Program-made: the position numbers and the translations under genes
In this document: positions 28,139-34,531 of the stretch, one piece after another
Layout: each line of letters opens with the position of its first letter
Position numbering within the stretch: the stretch's first letter is position 1
Origin: a virus
DNA length: 37,942 nucleotides
Direction: 5' to 3' (one strand)
Virus record (IMG/VR): IMGVR_UViG_3300018481_000004
Location: 64,001 to 101,942 of that record
Notes under the pieces: model-generated
The model's database searches: none
What the model was told of the DNA's origin: nothing
What the model saw: only the letters and a program-made list of their open reading frames with translations

Positions 28139-28575
28139 TCCGCTGGCTCTTCGCGCTGCTGCTCGTGCTTCTCATGACGCTCGCGACGTCCGGCGCACGC
28201 GCCGCCGAGCCGAGCCGTCCGTTCGAGCTCAAATGCCCGGACGTGCTCAAGTGCCAGAAGAACGAGCAGGGGCAGTGGGTGCCCAACTGGCAAGTGCGCT
28301 CACTCGCCGCCGAGCTGGCCGAGCTACACGGCAAGGCGGAACAGCTCCAGCGCGCGGACGAGCAGCGCACGGCGCTCGAAAAATCCATCCGTGCCTACGA
28401 CAACCAAATCGAAACTCTTCATCTTCGGATTCTCGAGTGCGACGCAGCGCGGCGTGCGCAGCAGGCGCTCGAAAACAAGGTCACTCGTCGAACACGCTGG
28501 GCGATCGCCAGTACGGTGATCGCAGTGGTCGCAATCGGCGCATTATCAGCCGGCATCTACGTCGCCGGGCATTGA
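28135..28575 (+). CDS. Secreted/membrane coiled-coil protein
   Basis: 146 residues. A signal-peptide-like N-terminus (IRWLFALLLVLLMTLATSGA, then RAAE as a probable cleavage site), Cys-containing ELKCPDVLKCQK, a coiled coil (ELAELHGKAEQLQRADEQRT; EKSIRAYDNQIETLHLRILE) and a C-terminal hydrophobic segment (WAIASTVIAVVAIGALSAGI). No lipobox, so it is not a standard outer-membrane spanin. It forms a pair with the preceding gene (4-base overlap). Confidence 0.5.
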   Translation: MIRWLFALLLVLLMTLATSGARAAEPSRPFELKCPDVLKCQKNEQGQWVPNWQVRSLAAELAELHGKAEQLQRADEQRTALEKSIRAYDNQIETLHLRILECDAARRAQQALENKVTRRTRWAIASTVIAVVAIGALSAGIYVAGH

Positions 28576-28585
28576 AGGAGGAGAC

Positions 28586-29035
28586 ATGGGCCAGGTCGTA
28601 TTCATCGGTTTCGGCGGCGGAGGCAGCGGCGACAACTCGAGTCCGCTCGTGTACTCGGTCTTCGGCAGAGACGGGACCGTCGGCTCCCTGTTCGGCGACT
28701 ACAGCGCGAGCTTGATCGCCAACGACTCCATCGTCGACGGCGCATCCGTCGCGGCAGCACTCGATACCCTTGCCGCGCCGCGTGCGTACACGACCAACAT
28801 CTCGGCTGGCGAGATCACCGCGGGTGCGGGCACCGTGGCCGTCTACCACGACTTGAACACCGACTATCCGATCGTGCAGGTCTACGGCGACGACGGCTTT
28901 TTACTTGGCGACAACGACGTGATCATCGAGCTGAAGAGCGCCATTGCACTCCACGTGAAGTTCCTTGGCGGCTCGCCCCAAAACTTCGCGTCGAGCGCCT
29001 CCGTGCGCGTCGTGGTGATGAAGCCCTACGCGTGA
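28586..29035 (+). CDS. Probable virion structural protein
   Basis: 149 residues, beta-rich and almost without lysine-rich helices: GQVVFIGFGGGGSGDNSSPL, then GEITAGAGTVAVYHDLNTDY, PIVQVYGDDGFLLGDNDVII, and HVKFLGGSPQNFASSASVRV. Repeated strands separated by Gly/Asp turns are common in tail, baseplate or decoration proteins. AAGGAGGAG ribosome site is among the strongest in the window, compatible with a highly expressed protein. Confidence 0.55.
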   Translation: MGQVVFIGFGGGGSGDNSSPLVYSVFGRDGTVGSLFGDYSASLIANDSIVDGASVAAALDTLAAPRAYTTNISAGEITAGAGTVAVYHDLNTDYPIVQVYGDDGFLLGDNDVIIELKSAIALHVKFLGGSPQNFASSASVRVVVMKPYA

Positions 29036-29427
29036 AGGTGGCGCTTTTGTGCGTAGTAGGGCGCGCGATCGCTTGGCTCGACGATTCGACACACGACGCC
29101 TGACGCGCCGCGCAGCACCGCCGCCGTGATGCGGTGGTGCCCGTCCTGCACCGCCCAGCGGCCTTCCCACGGCATGAGCAGCGGGGGCGAGTTCCACGGC
29201 TCGCGCAACATGCGGCGCACGAGCTCGCGATCGACCGAGAGCTGATTCGTGTACATCCCCGAAATGGGGATCAGCTTCGTCGGCGCGCTGGTTTTGCTCG
29301 CCTGCGTGAAGCTGTAGAAGGGCACATTTCTGGCGACGGTCGGTCCCTGCACAGGTACATCACCGGGCCAGCCTTCGACCTCGGCAAGCTGGTCGAGCAG
29401 CGCCTCTGCTTGCTCAAGAGACCTCAT
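29026..29427 (-). CDS. ParB-like / sulfiredoxin-fold nuclease-domain protein
   Basis: 133 residues on the minus strand. The motif VQDGHHRITAAVLRGA is the D-G-x-H-R signature of ParB-like nuclease/sulfiredoxin folds, preceded by a LVRRMLREPWNSPPLLMPWE segment. A helix-turn-helix part is absent, so it is not a partition ParB; small phage proteins with this fold may bind nucleotides or act on DNA ends. Start overlaps the end of the upstream gene (29414-29680). Confidence 0.7.
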   Translation of the reverse strand: MRSLEQAEALLDQLAEVEGWPGDVPVQGPTVARNVPFYSFTQASKTSAPTKLIPISGMYTNQLSVDRELVRRMLREPWNSPPLLMPWEGRWAVQDGHHRITAAVLRGASGVVCRIVEPSDRAPYYAQKRHLHA

Positions 29428-29680
29428 CGTCGCTCTTCCTGGTCAGGGGAATCTCGTCGAGCGACAGGTGCCCAAGATCTGGCGACTGCTTACGCAGCGC
29501 GAACGCTGTCACCTCCATCAGGTGTGCCGCTTCGTGGGCCTTGAGGTTCGAGGCGAGACGGGGGTTTTGCCCGTGCTCCTTGTAGATGATCACGACAGGA
29601 ACGTGCTCGCCTAACACCTTCGACGCGAGGGCGGCAAGCTGTTTCTGTTTCTCGTCGGCCGGCCCGTGCATGCCGCCCAT
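29414..29680 (-). CDS. Small hypothetical protein
   Basis: 88 residues from ATG 29680; the frame could start at 29740 but this would overlap the divergent plus-strand gene at 29721. Helical basic N-terminal part (DEKQKQLAALASKVLGEHVP), strands (VVIIYKEHGQNPRLAS) and a helix with His-x-x-x-His (KAHEAAHLMEVTAF). The HEAAH pattern is a formal HExxH motif, so a small metallopeptidase is conceivable, but the context does not prove it. Coupled to the ParB-like gene. Confidence 0.55.
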   Translation of the reverse strand: MGGMHGPADEKQKQLAALASKVLGEHVPVVIIYKEHGQNPRLASNLKAHEAAHLMEVTAFALRKQSPDLGHLSLDEIPLTRKSDDEVS

Positions 29681-29685
29681 CTTAG

Positions 29686-29711
29686 TTTCAGTTTGAGTTG
29701 CGTGGTAGAGT
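29686..29711 (+). promoter_or_regulatory. Candidate promoter with TTTCAGTTTGAG box
   Basis: TTTCAGTTTGAG (29686-29697), 8 bases, then TAGAGT (29706-29711), 9 bases before the ATG at 29721. The same order (box, 7 bases, TAGAAT) occurs at 30992-31016. The box is partly symmetrical and lies between divergent genes, so it could serve both. A box at about -30 plus a -10 but no -35 resembles activator-dependent phage promoters such as T4 middle promoters. Confidence 0.5.
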
Positions 29712-29720
29712 CGTCGCGCC

Positions 29721-30539
29721 ATGGCGGAGCTGGGCGACACACCTTGGGTCGATCGCGCTTGGCGCTCGTCATTTGAGCGTGTGGCCGAGCGCGTCCCCGC
29801 GAGCTGGATGCCCCGGCGGCGACAAGGTCGACCCGTGCGCTTTGAGGAGTACGGCTGCGGTCACTACGGGTGCGTGATGCCGACCGATGAAGCGGGGCTC
29901 GTCGTCAAGGTGACCAGCGATCCCGCAGAGGCACTCTTCGTGTCGTGGGCGCTCAGCGTCGACAAGCCCGAGTACGGCATCGTCGACTACAAGCGGATCC
30001 TGACCATCGATGGCGGCTCGCGGCGAGGTCGCCCTCTGTTCATTCTGTGGCGCAGCGAAGCCTTCGACGTGGGCGTGCTCATGAAGATGAGCGGGATGTT
30101 CCATCCGGACGTGTACGAACGCCGAAAAGCGAACGAGGGGCTGCGCAGCCTCGAGCACGTGAAGATCGAGGCCGGCAAGGTCCGCGACACGCTCAAGCGC
30201 TGGCGCAACAAGGCCGACGACGAGACGTACAATCGTTTCCTCGGGCAGGTCTGGAAGGCCTTCGAGAACGGAAGCGGCCCCAATCGCTGGGCGAACGAAC
30301 TGGCCGAGCGCATCGGCATCGTGCGCGGCGAGATGCAAAGTCTCGAGAACACGTACCTGGTCGACGGCGTAGGCCACGCGATGCTGCACTACCTCGACAT
30401 GGGTGTCTTGTTGGCCGACGTTCACGGCCAGAACATCGGGCGCGCGGCCCCAGACGAGGCCCAGCTCCTGATCACCGACCCAGGGCACGCTGTGGTGCTC
30501 GATCCCACGGTCGAGATTCCCGAGATCGAGCTCATCTAA
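29721..30539 (+). CDS. Protein kinase-like fold protein
   Basis: 272 residues. Glycine-rich loop Y-G-C-G-H-Y-G-C-V (44-52), a VVK lysine (K63), a helical middle (EHVKIEAGKVRDTLKRWRNK), and an active-site block LADVHGQNIG (D233 to N238) followed by LLITDPGHAVVLD with D253-P-G. D-x4-N and D-P-G match the catalytic Asp/Asn and DFG of protein kinases or aminoglycoside-type kinases. The length fits a minimal kinase. Substrate unknown; phage kinases usually modify host proteins. No ribosome site is visible, consistent with a near-leaderless transcript. Confidence 0.75.
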   Translation: MAELGDTPWVDRAWRSSFERVAERVPASWMPRRRQGRPVRFEEYGCGHYGCVMPTDEAGLVVKVTSDPAEALFVSWALSVDKPEYGIVDYKRILTIDGGSRRGRPLFILWRSEAFDVGVLMKMSGMFHPDVYERRKANEGLRSLEHVKIEAGKVRDTLKRWRNKADDETYNRFLGQVWKAFENGSGPNRWANELAERIGIVRGEMQSLENTYLVDGVGHAMLHYLDMGVLLADVHGQNIGRAAPDEAQLLITDPGHAVVLDPTVEIPEIELI

Positions 30540-30540
30540 A

Positions 30541-31002
30541 GTGGGGGAGCTCGTGGCGGACTTCGGCGAGATCATCCCCGTGGCCGCTAGCCAGCTCTTC
30601 GCGGTGCCAAGCAACGAGGTCTGGATCATCTCGCACCGGTTCCTCGTGCTCGAAACCCCTGCCCACCCGCTTGCAGGCATGCGCTTGGTGGACCGGGAGG
30701 GCCTCGAGCTCACCAGCTGGTGCCCGCTGCTAGGGATTGCGCTCCTGCGCAGCGAGAGTGCGTTGCTCCGCCGCCTGGAGCGGCTCGAAGTTGCAGTCGC
30801 GTACGACCTCGCGGTCCCGGCTTTTGGTGCCCTCCGGCAAACCTTTGTGACCCGACGGGCCTTCTGGCCCGAGTTCCGCAGCGTGGCGCCATGGGGGCAT
30901 GCCGATGCGCTCCGGGGCTGGCTCTACGTCACGGGCGTGAAGCACGTCGAGGTCGAAAATGAGGTGGGGGCGCAACTAAAATCGTCGCCGATTTCAGTTT
31001 GA
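30541..31002 (+). CDS. Hypothetical protein
   Basis: 153 residues from GTG 30541, 1 base after the kinase-like stop. Beta/alpha appearance (GEIIPVAASQLFAVPSNEVW; LIGIALL-type strand, ALLRRLERLEVAVAYDLAVP). No family recognised. The last codons lie in the TTTCAGTTTGAG box of the next candidate promoter. Confidence 0.6.
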   Translation: MGELVADFGEIIPVAASQLFAVPSNEVWIISHRFLVLETPAHPLAGMRLVDREGLELTSWCPLLGIALLRSESALLRRLERLEVAVAYDLAVPAFGALRQTFVTRRAFWPEFRSVAPWGHADALRGWLYVTGVKHVEVENEVGAQLKSSPISV

Positions 31003-31016
31003 GATCGGGCTAGAAT
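30992..31016 (+). promoter_or_regulatory. Candidate promoter with TTTCAGTTTGAG box
   Basis: Identical 12-base box (30992-31003), 7-base gap, TAGAAT (31011-31016). It precedes the array of small basic proteins by 65 bases. A hairpin CTACC-ACGTC-GGTAG (31035-31049) and AGAGGAGAG lie in the leader. Confidence 0.55.
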
Positions 31017-31080
31017 CGCTCCCTGGGGCGGGTGACTACCACGTCGGTAGGCCATCCCATTCATCCCAGAGGAGAGATCC

Positions 31081-31221
31081 ATGGCTACTCGTCGTTGCCG
31101 AAACGCCAAGGGGCGTTTCAAGAAGTGCGGCTCGGGAGGGTCGTCGTCTTCGCGTAAGCGCAAGAGCTGCAAGAAGGTCCGGATCAAGGGACATCTGCGC
31201 TGCAAGCCCAAGCGTCGCTAG
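31081..31221 (+). CDS. Small basic Cys protein 1 (46 aa)
   Basis: 46 residues, about half Lys/Arg. Four cysteines: RRCRNAKGRFKKC, then SRKRKSCKK and HLRCKPKRR, with a Gly/Ser linker between. The pattern C-x-n-G-R-x-x-K-C is the theme of all proteins in this array. AGAGGAGAG precedes the ATG. Likely nucleic-acid-binding, protamine-like; inferred only. Confidence 0.7.
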   Translation: MATRRCRNAKGRFKKCGSGGSSSSRKRKSCKKVRIKGHLRCKPKRR

Positions 31222-31238
31222 ACACCACGGAGGTCGCC

Positions 31239-31394
31239 GTGAGCGACAAAAAGGTGTGCCTCCGATTCAAGCGGACGTCGGCGGGTCGGCGGTGCGCGAA
31301 GTTCGACTTCGCGGGGCAGAAGCGCTCCAACAAGACGTGCAAGCGCTACAAGCAAACCAAAGCCGGTCGTCGCTGCGCCAAGTTCGAAGACTGA
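31239..31394 (+). CDS. Small basic Cys protein 2 (51 aa)
   Basis: 51 residues from GTG 31239 with GGAGG 9 bases upstream. It is an internal duplication: VCLRFKRTSAGRRCAKFDF and TCKRYKQTKAGRRCAKFED, each C-(L/K)-R-(F/Y)-K-x-T-x-A-G-R-R-C-A-K-F. Four cysteines, each pair 11 residues apart. Function as in the neighbour is unknown. Confidence 0.72.
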   Translation: MSDKKVCLRFKRTSAGRRCAKFDFAGQKRSNKTCKRYKQTKAGRRCAKFED

Positions 31395-31426
31395 ACCTGT
31401 AAACCGAATCGCGAAGCGAGGTAGTC

Positions 31427-31540
31427 ATGGCAAAGCGTCGTTGCAAAAAGGGTCGTCGTGCGGACGGCAAGTGCCGCAAGACCACGTGCAAGTTTGGGCG
31501 TAAGAAGAATGGTCGCTGCCGCAAGACGCGTCGTCGTTGA
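31427..31540 (+). CDS. Small basic Cys protein 3 (37 aa)
   Basis: 37 residues, also duplicated: RRCKKGRRADGKCRK and TCKFGRKKNGRCRK, each C-K-x-G-R-x3-G-(K/R)-C-R-K. More than half Lys/Arg. The shortest member and the clearest form of the motif. Confidence 0.72.
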   Translation: MAKRRCKKGRRADGKCRKTTCKFGRKKNGRCRKTRRR

Positions 31541-31579
31541 GCTCCCTCCGGCACTTCACCAGGAGAGGAGATCTCATCG

Positions 31580-31975
31580 ATGGCAAAACGGCGATGCAAA
31601 AATGGACGTCGCAAGGACGGCAAGTGCCGCAAGACTGCGGCGCGCCGAACTTCGACCAAAGGCTCGCGTCTGTACACAGACGTGAGCAAGTTCATCCGTG
31701 TGACCAAGAAGAAGAGCTGCGCTTCGCCTGAGAGAACTGCCCGCATCGCGCGCGCGGTCAGCTACCTCAAGCAAGCTGCAGCGGTCGAAGCTGGCGACGG
31801 TCTGAACAAGACCACGGCGCGTACCCGGATCTCGGGCCTGCGCCGCGTGGCTCGCCAGGTCATGACGACGGTGCACGACTGCCAAAAGCAGGCGGCGCGG
31901 GCAGCAAAAAAGACGGCTCGCAAGGGCGGCGCTCGTACGTCGTCACCAGGCACTGCGATCGCGCGCTGGAGCTGA
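31580..31975 (+). CDS. Basic Cys protein 4 (131 aa)
   Basis: 131 residues. It begins with the same motif as protein 3 (MAKRRCKNGRRKDGKCRK) and continues with a helical, basic domain (ARIARAVSYLKQAAAVEAGD; RISGLRRVARQVMTTVHDCQ; KQAARAAKKTARKGGARTS) resembling histone-H1-like or HU-like Lys/Ala-rich tails. Seven cysteines or fewer; two in the motif, others at KKKSC and VHDC. Probable DNA-compaction or virion-core protein; inferred. Confidence 0.7.
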   Translation: MAKRRCKNGRRKDGKCRKTAARRTSTKGSRLYTDVSKFIRVTKKKSCASPERTARIARAVSYLKQAAAVEAGDGLNKTTARTRISGLRRVARQVMTTVHDCQKQAARAAKKTARKGGARTSSPGTAIARWS

Positions 31976-31990
31976 CCTGCAACAGAAAAG

Positions 31991-32060
31991 CGCAGGTCGA
32001 CGTAACGGCAACTTGCATCTCTCGGGATGGAGTCCGTAACGTCGACCTGCGAGATCTTTT
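31991..32060 (+). terminator. Strong hairpin, terminator-like or small RNA
   Basis: CGCAGGTCGACGT (31991-32003) and ACGTCGACCTGCG (32039-32051) form a perfect 13-bp stem, extended by CGG/CCG (32006-32008, 32034-32036); the loop contains a smaller hairpin (CATC/GATG). TTTT follows at 32057-32060 after GAGATC. It lies between the stop of protein 4 and the start of protein 5. The gap between stem and T run is larger than usual, so a structured leader is an alternative. Confidence 0.5.
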
Positions 32061-32101
32061 AACCGGCTGCGATGCACGCCGTTGAGACAGAGGGATAGAC
32101 C

Positions 32102-32236
32102 ATGGCAAAGAAGCCGGCGAACAAGGGCAAGAAGTGCATCCGCAAGAAGAGGGTCAACGGGAAGCTGAAGTGCGCGAGCTTCGGCGTGCCGAAGGCGGCC
32201 AGCGCGCCCAAGCGCAGGCGCAAGAGAGCTGCCTGA
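32102..32236 (+). CDS. Small basic Cys protein 5 (44 aa)
   Basis: 44 residues. KGKKCIRKKRVNGKLKCAS carries the C-x-n-G-K-L-K-C form of the motif; the C-terminus KAASAPKRRRKRAA is a basic tail. AGAGGGATAG precedes the ATG. It ends 1 base before the convergent minus-strand peptidase stop (32238). Confidence 0.7.
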   Translation: MAKKPANKGKKCIRKKRVNGKLKCASFGVPKAASAPKRRRKRAA

Positions 32237-32237
32237 T

Positions 32238-32744
32238 TTAGGCGAGCCGAGCGCGCACGAACGCGTCACGCTGGGCCGTCGGCGTTGCGACCAGCTTCGC
32301 CTCGTCGTTCGTCTTCACGGCCTGCACATGGTTCAGGTCCGCATCGCTGAAGCGTCCGCCCCAGGTCAGGCCGATGGCCTCGGCCTCTTGTCCGAGCGCG
32401 ACGAAGAACGCTGGATTGGACCACAGCTTGCTCGCGCTCACGATGTCCGCGCCGGCCCCAAAGGTGTGCGTGCTGATCGCCTTGCCGGTGCCCTTCGCGG
32501 CCAACGCCGCGGCACGTGCTGGCGAGCGCCAGCCCTCGTGCAACATCGGGTCAAAGCCCCGCGCACGCATGCGCCGGAACAGCTCTGCAAGCTTGGTTGC
32601 GAACGCCGGCAGGAGCAGTTTTGGATCGCGGGAGATCTCGCCCTGGTCCGGGCCGCCGAAGACTGCTGCCCCACCGCTGGCGAGCACCAGGAACAGGGCG
32701 CCACCGCCTGCCCACCATGCCCACGCCGGTACCGCCCTTTTCAC
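32238..32744 (-). CDS. M15-family D-Ala/L-Ala peptidoglycan peptidase (endolysin)
   Basis: 168 residues. N-terminal membrane segment near 9-27 (AWWAGGGALFLVLASGGAA), possibly a signal-anchor-release type, then the VanY/M15 catalytic fold: HEGWRSPARAAALAAKGTGK, STHTFGAGADI with His93 and Asp100, WGGRFSDADLNHV with His139. These three residues are the zinc ligands of L-alanyl-D-glutamate or D-Ala-D-Ala carboxypeptidases. Length equals typical phage endolysins of this group plus the anchor. Divergent from the gene at 32804. Confidence 0.9.
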   Translation of the reverse strand: MKRAVPAWAWWAGGGALFLVLASGGAAVFGGPDQGEISRDPKLLLPAFATKLAELFRRMRARGFDPMLHEGWRSPARAAALAAKGTGKAISTHTFGAGADIVSASKLWSNPAFFVALGQEAEAIGLTWGGRFSDADLNHVQAVKTNDEAKLVATPTAQRDAFVRARLA

Positions 32745-32803
32745 CTCAAAATGATACCATGGCGCCTATTGCTGGCGCCTCACGCGCTTTGAAAGGCAAC
32801 CCA
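32745..32803. promoter_or_regulatory. Divergent intergenic region with hairpin
   Basis: TGATACCAT (32751-32759) could be an extended -10 for the plus strand; GGCGCC-TATTGCT-GGCGCC (32761-32779) forms a hairpin in the leader of 32804 and is followed by CGCTTTGAAAGG, the same order as the second-type leaders at 13349 and 17675. Confidence 0.4.
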
Positions 32804-33094
32804 ATGCCCGGACGCAAAAGCAAAAAGTGCAAGATTCTGATCTACGCTGGAAGGCGTTTCTTGCACTTCGATAAAGCTAAAACCTGGGCCGGTGCCTTGA
32901 AGCGAGCGCGCGCAGAAGCGAAAAAGCTACGTCGTGGTGTCGTGGTCATGCGCGAGTGCGGCCGAAAAGTTACGCAGACTGTCCGATGTGAAAAGGACGG
33001 CGTCTGCAACAACACTCGCAAGCCGTACCGCCCTCCCAGCAGCACATATGCACGAAATCATAAGTACCTTGCTTCACGAGCGTCCGGAGACTGA
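32804..33094 (+). CDS. Small basic protein with Cys motif (6)
   Basis: 96 residues from ATG 32804, preceded by GAAAGG. Basic (KSKKCKILIYAGRRFLHFDK; ALKRARAEAKKLRRGVVVMR) with cysteines at KCK, RECGRK, RCEKDGVCNN. The RCEKDGVC segment has the C-x5-C spacing seen in the array. A DPBB- or ferredoxin-like strand pattern (RGVVVMRECGRKV) might be present. Part of the same family by composition; not proven. Confidence 0.6.
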   Translation: MPGRKSKKCKILIYAGRRFLHFDKAKTWAGALKRARAEAKKLRRGVVVMRECGRKVTQTVRCEKDGVCNNTRKPYRPPSSTYARNHKYLASRASGD

Positions 33095-33096
33095 CC

Positions 33097-33609
33097 ATGC
33101 AGCCCTACTACTGGCTACTGCCCGTCGGTGCGCTCGGTTTATGGTGGGCCATGTCAAACTCAAACGGTGCGTCGGCAGGCGGCGGAGACCCTGCCAGCGG
33201 GCTTGACGCGAGCCAGCTGGCGATCCTCGAGAAGGTGCGTGCCGCGGCGCGCGCCATCGGGGTGCCCGAGGCCCTCGCGCTCGCGACCTGCGAGCTCGAG
33301 AGCAACTTCAAGGACGTCAAAGCTCTGAAGGGCGCCTCGTACGGACCGATGCAGGTTCACACGTCGACGCTGGCGGCGGGAGAGACCTTGGCGCAGCTCC
33401 AGAACATCGACTGGAGCATTGCGCGGGGCTGCCTGATCCTCAAGCAGCGGTTGAAGCTGGCCAAGGGTGACAGCGAGCTGTGCCGCATCATGTACTTCTG
33501 CGGCCCTGGGTGGCAGAAGTCCTGCACCGAAGAGTCGCTCGTCCGCGTCCGCGCGCGCTGGCGTCCCGCTGCCGCGAAGTGGGGCGTCCAGACACGCTAC
33601 CCGGTCTGA
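33097..33609 (+). CDS. Lytic transglycosylase (SLT/lysozyme-like)
   Basis: 170 residues. N-terminal hydrophobic segment (YYWLLPVGALGLWWAM), a Gly/Ala linker, then a lysozyme-like SLT domain: ALALATCELESNF with the catalytic Glu68, the SYGPMQVHTS (G-x-M-Q-V) motif, and a GCLILKQRLKLA helix. These enzymes cleave peptidoglycan strands non-hydrolytically. A virion-associated or lysis role is possible. It follows the basic protein by 2 bases. Confidence 0.82.
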   Translation: MQPYYWLLPVGALGLWWAMSNSNGASAGGGDPASGLDASQLAILEKVRAAARAIGVPEALALATCELESNFKDVKALKGASYGPMQVHTSTLAAGETLAQLQNIDWSIARGCLILKQRLKLAKGDSELCRIMYFCGPGWQKSCTEESLVRVRARWRPAAAKWGVQTRYPV

Positions 33610-34334
33610 TGATGCGGCCGATGGTTTATCACGCGGTCACCAGCGCTCCCGAGGGCGCTGACGCGGCGTTCGTGAAGGGCCTGTTGGAGCGCGACGCGAC
33701 CATGGTGCCCGCCGACCTCCGAGATGCTTCGGCCACCCAGTTCACTGGCATGCGCGACCGCATGGCAGGGGATGGTTTGTACATCTTCCTCGCGCCTGCG
33801 CGTCCCCAGCGCAGCCTCGTGGTCTGGGGCAAGCCCACGTTCGCGTTCGACGCTGCGAAGCTGTGGAGTCGCCACCGAGGGGCGCTGCGGATCAAGGATC
33901 TTTCCGGCGAGTTCAGCCAGGTGAGCGAATACAGCCTGCTCGGCAAGCTCATCCGCGCCTGGCAGGACGACGAGCTAGGTCCAGCTGCGCTTCCGCGGCG
34001 CGCGCCGGAGTTTGAGATGGTGGCCTCGATGGGCACGCAGCGCGACGCCGCCAAGGCTTGGCAGTGTTTCCTCGCCGTCGTCCAAGGCCGTTTTGACCGA
34101 TCCCTGATCCCGCCGCGTCCGAGCGCTGCCGAGGTCGAAGCACTCGTGGACGCATGCGCACGGCCCAAAAAGCGCGACGAGTTCCGCGCCAACGTGAACG
34201 CCGTACTCGATCGTCTGCAAGCCCTGTGGTCGCGCGGCCCGTCGGGCGACTCCGAGGTGCTTGTCCCAGACCGTGTTCCTCTGCGCGAAGCAGCGGCCTG
34301 GTCTCTGGACTGCGAGACGTGGGTCGAGATCTAG
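33609..34334 (+). CDS. Hypothetical protein
   Basis: 241 residues starting at one of two adjacent ATGs (33609, 33612), overlapping the transglycosylase stop. Alpha/beta sequence with LYIFLAPARPQRSLVVWGKP and a helical C-terminal half (RDEFRANVNAVLDRLQALWS). No family recognised. It converges with the minus-strand gene at 34345. Confidence 0.6.
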   Translation: MMRPMVYHAVTSAPEGADAAFVKGLLERDATMVPADLRDASATQFTGMRDRMAGDGLYIFLAPARPQRSLVVWGKPTFAFDAAKLWSRHRGALRIKDLSGEFSQVSEYSLLGKLIRAWQDDELGPAALPRRAPEFEMVASMGTQRDAAKAWQCFLAVVQGRFDRSLIPPRPSAAEVEALVDACARPKKRDEFRANVNAVLDRLQALWSRGPSGDSEVLVPDRVPLREAAAWSLDCETWVEI

Positions 34335-34344
34335 AACGCGCGCT

Positions 34345-34521
34345 TCAAACCGGGTCGTCGCCGGAGTTCGGCAGCGCGCGTTCGCCCCCAGGAAGCCATA
34401 ACCGGCACGACTTGCAGGTGACTTCCTCGTTCACATCGGTAAGGCGCGTGGTCGGCATGCCGCACAGCGCCTTTTCGTAGCGACTATGGCGCTTGTGGGT
34501 TTTGGGCGGGTCGCGTTTCAT
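34345..34521 (-). CDS. Small zinc-finger-like protein
   Basis: 58 residues from ATG 34521. H-x2-H (THKRHSRYEKALCGM) followed by VTCKSCRLWLP gives His/Cys and Cys-x2-Cys clusters of a small zinc-binding protein. This H ... LCG ... VTC-x2-C pattern recurs in small phage and bacterial proteins without known function. Confidence 0.65.
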   Translation of the reverse strand: MKRDPPKTHKRHSRYEKALCGMPTTRLTDVNEEVTCKSCRLWLPGGERALPNSGDDPV

Positions 34522-34531
34522 GCGGGCACCA

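Noticed and set aside
28135-28575. Outer-membrane spanin
   Set aside because: No lipobox cysteine after the signal peptide and there is a C-terminal membrane segment; described only as a coiled-coil membrane protein.
29414-29680. Zinc metallopeptidase based on HEAAH
   Set aside because: The protein is only 88 residues and no third ligand or family features are visible; kept as hypothetical.
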